Positions 60,036 through 64,000 of a stretch of 64,000 nucleotides of DNA are shown here, in pieces. Both the position numbers and the translations under genes were made by a program. Within the stretch, counting starts at the first letter, position 1. Each line of letters begins with the position of its first letter. The notes below the pieces were generated by a model. The model was not told the origin of the DNA and searched no databases. It saw only the letters and a program-made list of their open reading frames with translations. Location of the stretch: NCBI GenBank assembly GCA_016713875.1, contig JADJOI010000003.1:372001-436000 (forward strand), in the 5' to 3' direction. This DNA comes from Flavobacteriales bacterium (GTDB taxonomy: Bacteria > Bacteroidota > Bacteroidia > Flavobacteriales_F > PHOS-HE28).

Positions 60036-60581
60036 TCAGCCGACCTTCTGCACGTTGGCGGAGATGCGCAGGGTGGTCTGCTTGGGCTCGGTATTGGCCG
60101 TGACCGTGACGGTCTTGTTCTGCTGGTTCTCCTGCTTGCCGGGCTTGTACACCACCTCGATCTCGCCCGTTTTGCCTGGGGCGATGGGTTCCTTGGGGTA
60201 GTTGGGCACGGTGCAGCCGCAGCTGCCCTGGGCGTTCTCGATCAGCAGGGGTTCCTTGCCTGTATTGGTGAAGGTGAAGACGTACTTGTTCTCCGAGTCC
60301 TGCTTGATGCTGCCGAAATCATGCTCCATGCTGGCGAAGCTGATCGACGTCTTGGGCCGGTTGTCGATGGCTGCCTGGGCCTGTTGGGCGAGGGGGTCGA
60401 AGGTCTTGGCGTCCGAAATGGTGCTTGGTGGCGTGGCAGGCTTCGTGGCTGACACGACGCTTGCGGTGCTGGTCTCGCTGCTGGAGGCGCCACCGGTGCC
60501 GGTACCGGTGCCTTTCGCGGCCATGTAGATCAGCGTGCCGGCGATGAGTGCCAGCAGGGCGATCTTGACGGTCTCTTTCAT
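60036..60581 (-). CDS. DUF1573-domain membrane-anchored or exported protein
   Basis: 181 aa. The N-terminus has a hydrophobic stretch (IALLALIAGTLIYMAAKGTG) that may be an uncleaved anchor, then a Ser/Thr/Ala/Pro-rich linker (about 30-65) and one DUF1573 domain (about 75-180) with the signature NAQGSCGCTVPNYPKEPIAP and FTNTGKEPLLIE. DUF1573 domains form Ig-like folds in Bacteroidota surface and periplasmic proteins; no reaction is known. A similar domain ends the protein at 29186-31408. Single gene with a TATTTTCG element 35 nt upstream. Confidence 0.88.
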   Translation of the reverse strand: MKETVKIALLALIAGTLIYMAAKGTGTGTGGASSSETSTASVVSATKPATPPSTISDAKTFDPLAQQAQAAIDNRPKTSISFASMEHDFGSIKQDSENKYVFTFTNTGKEPLLIENAQGSCGCTVPNYPKEPIAPGKTGEIEVVYKPGKQENQQNKTVTVTANTEPKQTTLRISANVQKVG

Positions 60582-60616
60582 CGCTCGATGTGTTTGGTTT
60601 GGTCTTTGTCGGGGCG

Positions 60617-60624
60617 CGAAAATA
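60617..60624 (-). promoter_or_regulatory. Promoter-like TATTTTCG for the DUF1573 gene
   Basis: Minus-strand TATTTTCG, 35 nt upstream of the ATG at 60581 and directly after the hairpin at 60634-60649. Confidence 0.35.
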
Positions 60625-60633
60625 GGTGAGCAC

Positions 60634-60649
60634 GGGTCCTTCGGGGCCC
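60634..60649 (-). terminator. Small hairpin after the S41 protease operon
   Basis: GGGTCC (60634-60639) pairs with GGGCCC (60644-60649, one G-U pair) around TTCG; on the minus strand it is followed by GTGCTCACCTATTTTC. Stem is short, so the call is moderate. Confidence 0.45.
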
Positions 60650-60673
60650 CCTTAACGATCCATTAACAGCCCG

Positions 60674-62293
60674 TCACTGCTGGCGGGCCATGCCCATCCG
60701 CTCGTACGTGTCGCCAAGGAGGGCCTCAAGCGCCCTCCTGAAGCTGCTGTCCACCGGGTTGTCCGCGTTGATCACCTGCCAGTAGGCCGAGGTGTCCCAC
60801 AGGTCGCGGGCCAGCAGGGCCTTCAACCGCAAGGCGATGAGGGGGCGTGACCGTGCAAGACCATCGGGGTCGGGTTCCACACCGTCCGTTTTGGCGGCTG
60901 CTTCCAGATCGCGGAGCACGACGTCGTCCACGCGATAGTGTTCGATGAACGCCCCCACGTTCGCGTGGGAGCGCAGCAACCGGTCGCGCTCCCGGTCCAC
61001 CAGCCCCAAGGCGAAGGTGTTCAGGGTGCCCTTCCGCACAAGCTGGCCGAAGTAGTCCGAGCTCAGGCTGGTGTCGATGGCCACGAAGATGTCCGGCATG
61101 ATGCCCCCGCCGCCGAACACCACCCGCTTGTTCATGGTGAAGTACCGTGCGGTGTCGGCCAGGGCGATGCTGTCGGCATGCATCAGCTCGCCCTTCGCGA
61201 GCCGCTCGGCGCGTTCCTTCCGGTAGGCCTCCACGCCCTCTTCGTAGGGCTTCTGGATGCATCGGCCGCTGGGCGTGTGATAGCGGCTAACGGTGAGCCG
61301 AACGGCCGAACCATCAGGGAGCATCACGGGGCGCTGCACCAATCCCTTGCCGAAGCTGCGACGGCCGACGACCAGACCGCGGTCCCAATCCTGTACGGCA
61401 CCGCTCACGATCTCGCTCGCACTCGCACTGCCCTCGTCCACGAGCACCACCAGCCGCCCCTTTTCGAAACGGCCCTCTGCCGTGGCGAAGGTGTTCTCGC
61501 GTGGCGTGTTCCGGCCTTCGGTGTAGACGATGAGCTTGCGGTCCGCGAGGAACTCATCGGCCATCTCGATCGCAGAGCGCAGGTAGCCTCCGCCGTTGCC
61601 TTGCAGGTCGAGCACCAGGTCCTGCATCCCCTTCCCCCGTAGCTCGTCCAGCTTGTCCCGCAACTCCTTGGTGGTGGTGGCGCTGAAGCGGCTCACCTTG
61701 ATGTACCCGATGGTGGGTGTGGCCATGTAAGAGGCCTCGAGGCTGTAGATCGGGATCTTGTCACGGGTGATGGAGAACTCCAACGGTTCCTTCTCCCCAC
61801 GACGGGCGATGGAGACGTTCACTTTGGTGCCTTTGCGCCCGCGCAGCCGTTTCATCACGTCGGGGTTCTTGATGCCGATGCCGGCCACGACCTCGCCGTC
61901 GATGCGCACGACGCGATCGCCGGCGCGGATGCCGAGCCGCTCGCTGGGCCCGCCGGCGATCGCGTCCACCACATAGATGGTGTCGCGCACGATGTTGAAC
62001 TGGATGCCCACCCCCTCGAAGTTGCCTTTCAGCGGTTCATTCACCTCCTCAAGCTCCTCCTTCGGGATGTAGATGGAGTGCGGGTCAAGCTCCTCAAGCA
62101 TGCTCACGATGGCCTCCTCCACAAGCTTGTCCTGGTCCACGCTGTCCACGTACATCCGATCGATGTGGTACAACAGCGCCTCCAGTTTGCTGGCCGGTGA
62201 AGGCTTCGCGGTCTGCGCCAGGGTCAACTGGCCTGCCAACGGAAGGATGGCCAGGAAAAGGGCAAGGGAGCGGAGCGGGTGGGAAAGGTGCAT
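60674..62293 (-). CDS. S41-family C-terminal processing protease with PDZ domain
   Basis: 539 aa with a signal peptide (ALFLAILPLAGQLTLAQ). A PDZ domain lies at about 90-175 (VGIQFNIVRDTIYVVDAIAG, GPSERLGIRAGDRVVRIDGE). The catalytic dyad is S291 in LVVLVDEGSASASEIVSGAV and K316 in RRSFGKGLVQRPVM, spaced 25 residues as in the Prc/CtpA family. The DPHSIYIPKEELEEVNEPLK block before the PDZ domain is also typical. It processes periplasmic proteins near their C-termini. The ATG at 62293 was chosen because the signal peptide begins there; an ATG at 62338 in frame would overlap the MORN stop. Third gene of the PBP1C operon. Confidence 0.92.
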   Translation of the reverse strand: MHLSHPLRSLALFLAILPLAGQLTLAQTAKPSPASKLEALLYHIDRMYVDSVDQDKLVEEAIVSMLEELDPHSIYIPKEELEEVNEPLKGNFEGVGIQFNIVRDTIYVVDAIAGGPSERLGIRAGDRVVRIDGEVVAGIGIKNPDVMKRLRGRKGTKVNVSIARRGEKEPLEFSITRDKIPIYSLEASYMATPTIGYIKVSRFSATTTKELRDKLDELRGKGMQDLVLDLQGNGGGYLRSAIEMADEFLADRKLIVYTEGRNTPRENTFATAEGRFEKGRLVVLVDEGSASASEIVSGAVQDWDRGLVVGRRSFGKGLVQRPVMLPDGSAVRLTVSRYHTPSGRCIQKPYEEGVEAYRKERAERLAKGELMHADSIALADTARYFTMNKRVVFGGGGIMPDIFVAIDTSLSSDYFGQLVRKGTLNTFALGLVDRERDRLLRSHANVGAFIEHYRVDDVVLRDLEAAAKTDGVEPDPDGLARSRPLIALRLKALLARDLWDTSAYWQVINADNPVDSSFRRALEALLGDTYERMGMARQQ

Positions 62294-62337
62294 TGGCAAT
62301 GGAACGCGGTGGACGGTCTTGAGGTTGCCTGGGCGCA

Positions 62338-62877
62338 TTAACGGATCGGTGTCTTGATGCCCAGAAAGCGGTAGGTACTGCCCTGAAGGAGCTTGCCTTT
62401 GTGCCATTTCTCCACACGCGCCAGGCGGCCGTCCTCGTAGTAGCGCCATTTGCCATGTGGCACACCGTCCTTGTACTCGCCCACGATGCCCTGGGCGCGG
62501 AAAGCCCAGGTGCCTTCCCGGACCCCCATGCGGTATTGGCCTTTGAGCGCCACGCGACCCTGCTCGTCGTACTCGGTCCAATCGCCATGCAGCGAGCCCC
62601 AGCCGTACACGGCGAAGATGAGCGGACGCCCATCGGGATAGTAGGCGCGATATACGCCGCTGGGTTTGCCGCGACGATAGCTGAGCGTGGCGGCCACCCT
62701 CGTGGTATCGTAGGCGTAATGGCTGGTGCGTACGAAAGCATCGGCATCCTGGAACGGACCGTGCACGAGGGGGAACGCGTAGGTGGTGTCACCCGAGGGC
62801 ACGAACAACGTATCGGGCTGCGCACGCAGGCCCACGGCAGCGGCCAGAAAGGACAGGAGCGGGATCAGTCGGATCAT
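62338..62877 (-). CDS. Exported MORN-repeat protein
   Basis: 179 aa with a signal peptide ending near VGLRAQ. MORN-type repeats: YRRGKPSGVYRAYYPDGRPL, GSLHGDWTEYDEQGRVALKG, QYRMGVREGTWAFRAQGIVG and EYKDGVPHGKWRYYEDGRLA, about four copies. Its ATG overlaps the PBP1C stop by 4 bp (ATGA) and it is followed by the S41 protease gene, so it is in a cell-wall operon. A scaffold or lipid/peptidoglycan contact is possible; the specific role is unknown. Related to the protein at 22332-22727. Confidence 0.85.
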   Translation of the reverse strand: MIRLIPLLSFLAAAVGLRAQPDTLFVPSGDTTYAFPLVHGPFQDADAFVRTSHYAYDTTRVAATLSYRRGKPSGVYRAYYPDGRPLIFAVYGWGSLHGDWTEYDEQGRVALKGQYRMGVREGTWAFRAQGIVGEYKDGVPHGKWRYYEDGRLARVEKWHKGKLLQGSTYRFLGIKTPIR

Positions 62878-64000
62878 CGGTCGGGCCCCGGAAAGGCCAC
62901 CCGGAACTGGACCGTGGTGGACCGGCCCTCCGTGTCGGACAAAGTTAGTCGATGCGTTCCCGGATCGAGGTCCAGTGCCGTGCGGTGGCCCGCCCGGGTG
63001 CTCGTGAGGTAGCTCCCATCCACGTGCCAGTGGATCACCGCGTCGGCCTCACGGTGGGCCGCCTCTGCGACGACCTTGCCACGTCGACCGTCCAACTCAC
63101 GGGCCAGCAACACCACCGTGCCCCTTTCGGGGTAGATCAGCTGCATCAGGTCATCCACCTCATCGAACGGTGCACCGGGCATGGAGGGTGGCAGCCTTCG
63201 GTAAAGCGGGTCCGTTGGGGCGTAGTAGGCTTCCATGGCCGGCGGAAGCACGAACCAGGAGATGGGCACCCCTCCATCCTGCGCTGACGCGCGATGCGAA
63301 CCATCGGCGGTGCACCAGATGACCCGGTGGTACGGACAGGGCGGCGTGGCCGACCCGGTGCGTGGGATCGGTACGGTGTCCACCGCGGGACACGCTGCTT
63401 GGGCGCGATGACCGCTGCGACGACAGACCGGTCCCCACATCAGCTGGTCGTGCGGAGGCGAGGGCGGGGGCCCCGGCTCCACCAACCCGAAGAGCTCGAA
63501 CAGGATCGGAGCGGCCGCGCGGCCGCCGGTCAACCCGGGGCGTCCTTCACCATCAGCATTTCCGCACCACACGCCGATGGCATGATGTTCGGTGACGCCC
63601 ACGGCCCAGGCATCGCGGTGCCCGTAACTGGTGCCTGTCTTCCAGGCGATGCGCCGTGCCCCGGCAAGCCGTTGCCAGCCAGCCTCTTCGGCCGGGCGTG
63701 CCACGCGGGTCAGCGCTTCCAGCGCGAAATGGGCTCCCGAGGCTTTGAGGGGCGACGGACCCGTCAGGCACGGTCCATCGCGAAGCACGATCGGATCACG
63801 CACCGTCCGCGCGGGGTCGGCGGCCGAGCGCCCGTGCTCAGCACGCACGCGGGCCAGGCTCGCGTAGGCACCGGTGATCTCCAACAAGGTGGTCTCCCCA
63901 CCGCCCAGGATGAGGCTGAGCCCGTAGTGGTCGGCCGAGCGGTCCAAGGTCCTGATGCCCATGGCGCGGAAGAGCTTCAACGAGCGTTCGATGCCATGCT
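62874..64000 (-). CDS. pbpC: Penicillin-binding protein 1C (partial, 5' end outside window)
   Basis: The frame is open to the right edge; the visible 375 codons are the C-terminal half of a class A PBP of the PbpC type. Seen: end of the transpeptidase domain with the KTGTS motif in RRIAWKTGTSYGHRDAWAVG, GGGETTLLEITGAYASLARV, then the PbpC C-terminal domain with its characteristic cysteines (MWGPVCRRSGHRAQAACPAV, TPPCPYHRVIWCTADGSHR) and a final Ig-like BiPBP domain (DLDPGTHRLTLSDTEGRSTT). The glycosyltransferase domain is outside. It polymerises or cross-links peptidoglycan in the periplasm. First visible gene of an operon with a MORN protein and the S41 protease. Confidence 0.9.
   Translation of the reverse strand, partial: HGIERSLKLFRAMGIRTLDRSADHYGLSLILGGGETTLLEITGAYASLARVRAEHGRSAADPARTVRDPIVLRDGPCLTGPSPLKASGAHFALEALTRVARPAEEAGWQRLAGARRIAWKTGTSYGHRDAWAVGVTEHHAIGVWCGNADGEGRPGLTGGRAAAPILFELFGLVEPGPPPSPPHDQLMWGPVCRRSGHRAQAACPAVDTVPIPRTGSATPPCPYHRVIWCTADGSHRASAQDGGVPISWFVLPPAMEAYYAPTDPLYRRLPPSMPGAPFDEVDDLMQLIYPERGTVVLLARELDGRRGKVVAEAAHREADAVIHWHVDGSYLTSTRAGHRTALDLDPGTHRLTLSDTEGRSTTVQFRVAFPGPDR

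Overview
The window reads as a chromosome segment of a GC-rich member of the Bacteroidota, probably Flavobacteriales-like; the exact lineage is inference. The evidence is: several secreted proteins ending in type IX secretion (T9SS) sorting domains (types A and B), two PorP/SprF genes paired with OmpA-family genes, a DUF7948/SBBP surface protein, Bacteroidota-style promoters (TA-N2-TTTG and close variants) just upstream of start codons, and a split transketolase. Coding density is very high. No tRNA, rRNA, CRISPR array, transposase or phage gene was seen. Both edges cut genes: an unrecognised protein on the left and a pbpC-type penicillin-binding protein on the right.

Layout. 1-6.6 kb: a class III aminotransferase; an ECF sigma factor with a one-TM anti-sigma-like protein and a Spy/CpxP-like periplasmic protein; then a split transketolase operon with a VWA-domain gene inserted between the two subunits. 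6.7-14.7 kb: a surface-polysaccharide cluster with an O-antigen ligase/polymerase-like membrane protein, two GT4 glycosyltransferases, a Wzm/Wzt-type ABC exporter and a 1010-aa glycosyltransferase with three GT2 modules. 15-18.3 kb: two T9SS type A cargo proteins with a leftover sorting-domain tail between them. 18.4-22.2 kb: an MBOAT O-acyltransferase with an AlgX/AlgJ-like SGNH partner that has duplicated ectodomains. 22.3-26.4 kb: a MORN protein, a VOC protein, and an operon of arginine decarboxylase, deoxyhypusine-synthase-like enzyme and an acidic-tailed protein. 26.5-29.2 kb: CorA, MscS and peptidase E.

29-54 kb is dominated by two consecutive copies of one module, in transcription order: large T9SS type B surface protein, PorP/SprF, OmpA-family protein. 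The second module is headed by a giant secreted protein, about 5025 aa if repaired. Its centre is an array of 62 units of 39 aa (117 bp), each with four cysteines and an Asp/Asn-rich loop. The array length agrees exactly with 62 units minus 2 bp, which locates a 2-bp deletion near 43,047 that splits the gene. The PorP/SprF gene next to it is also frameshifted, in a run of six C. Both may be assembly errors or real phase-type mutations.

54-64 kb: a secreted propeller-like protein with a dockerin-like tail, an S46 dipeptidyl-peptidase, a pterin dehydratase, a DUF1573 lipid- or membrane-anchored protein, and an operon of PBP1C, a MORN protein and an S41 protease.

Taken together, most of the window builds or decorates the cell surface: polysaccharide synthesis and acetylation, T9SS-exported adhesin-like proteins and their outer-membrane anchors, and peptidoglycan and periplasmic proteases. 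The least explained item is the giant 62-repeat protein and the apparent recombination history of its array.
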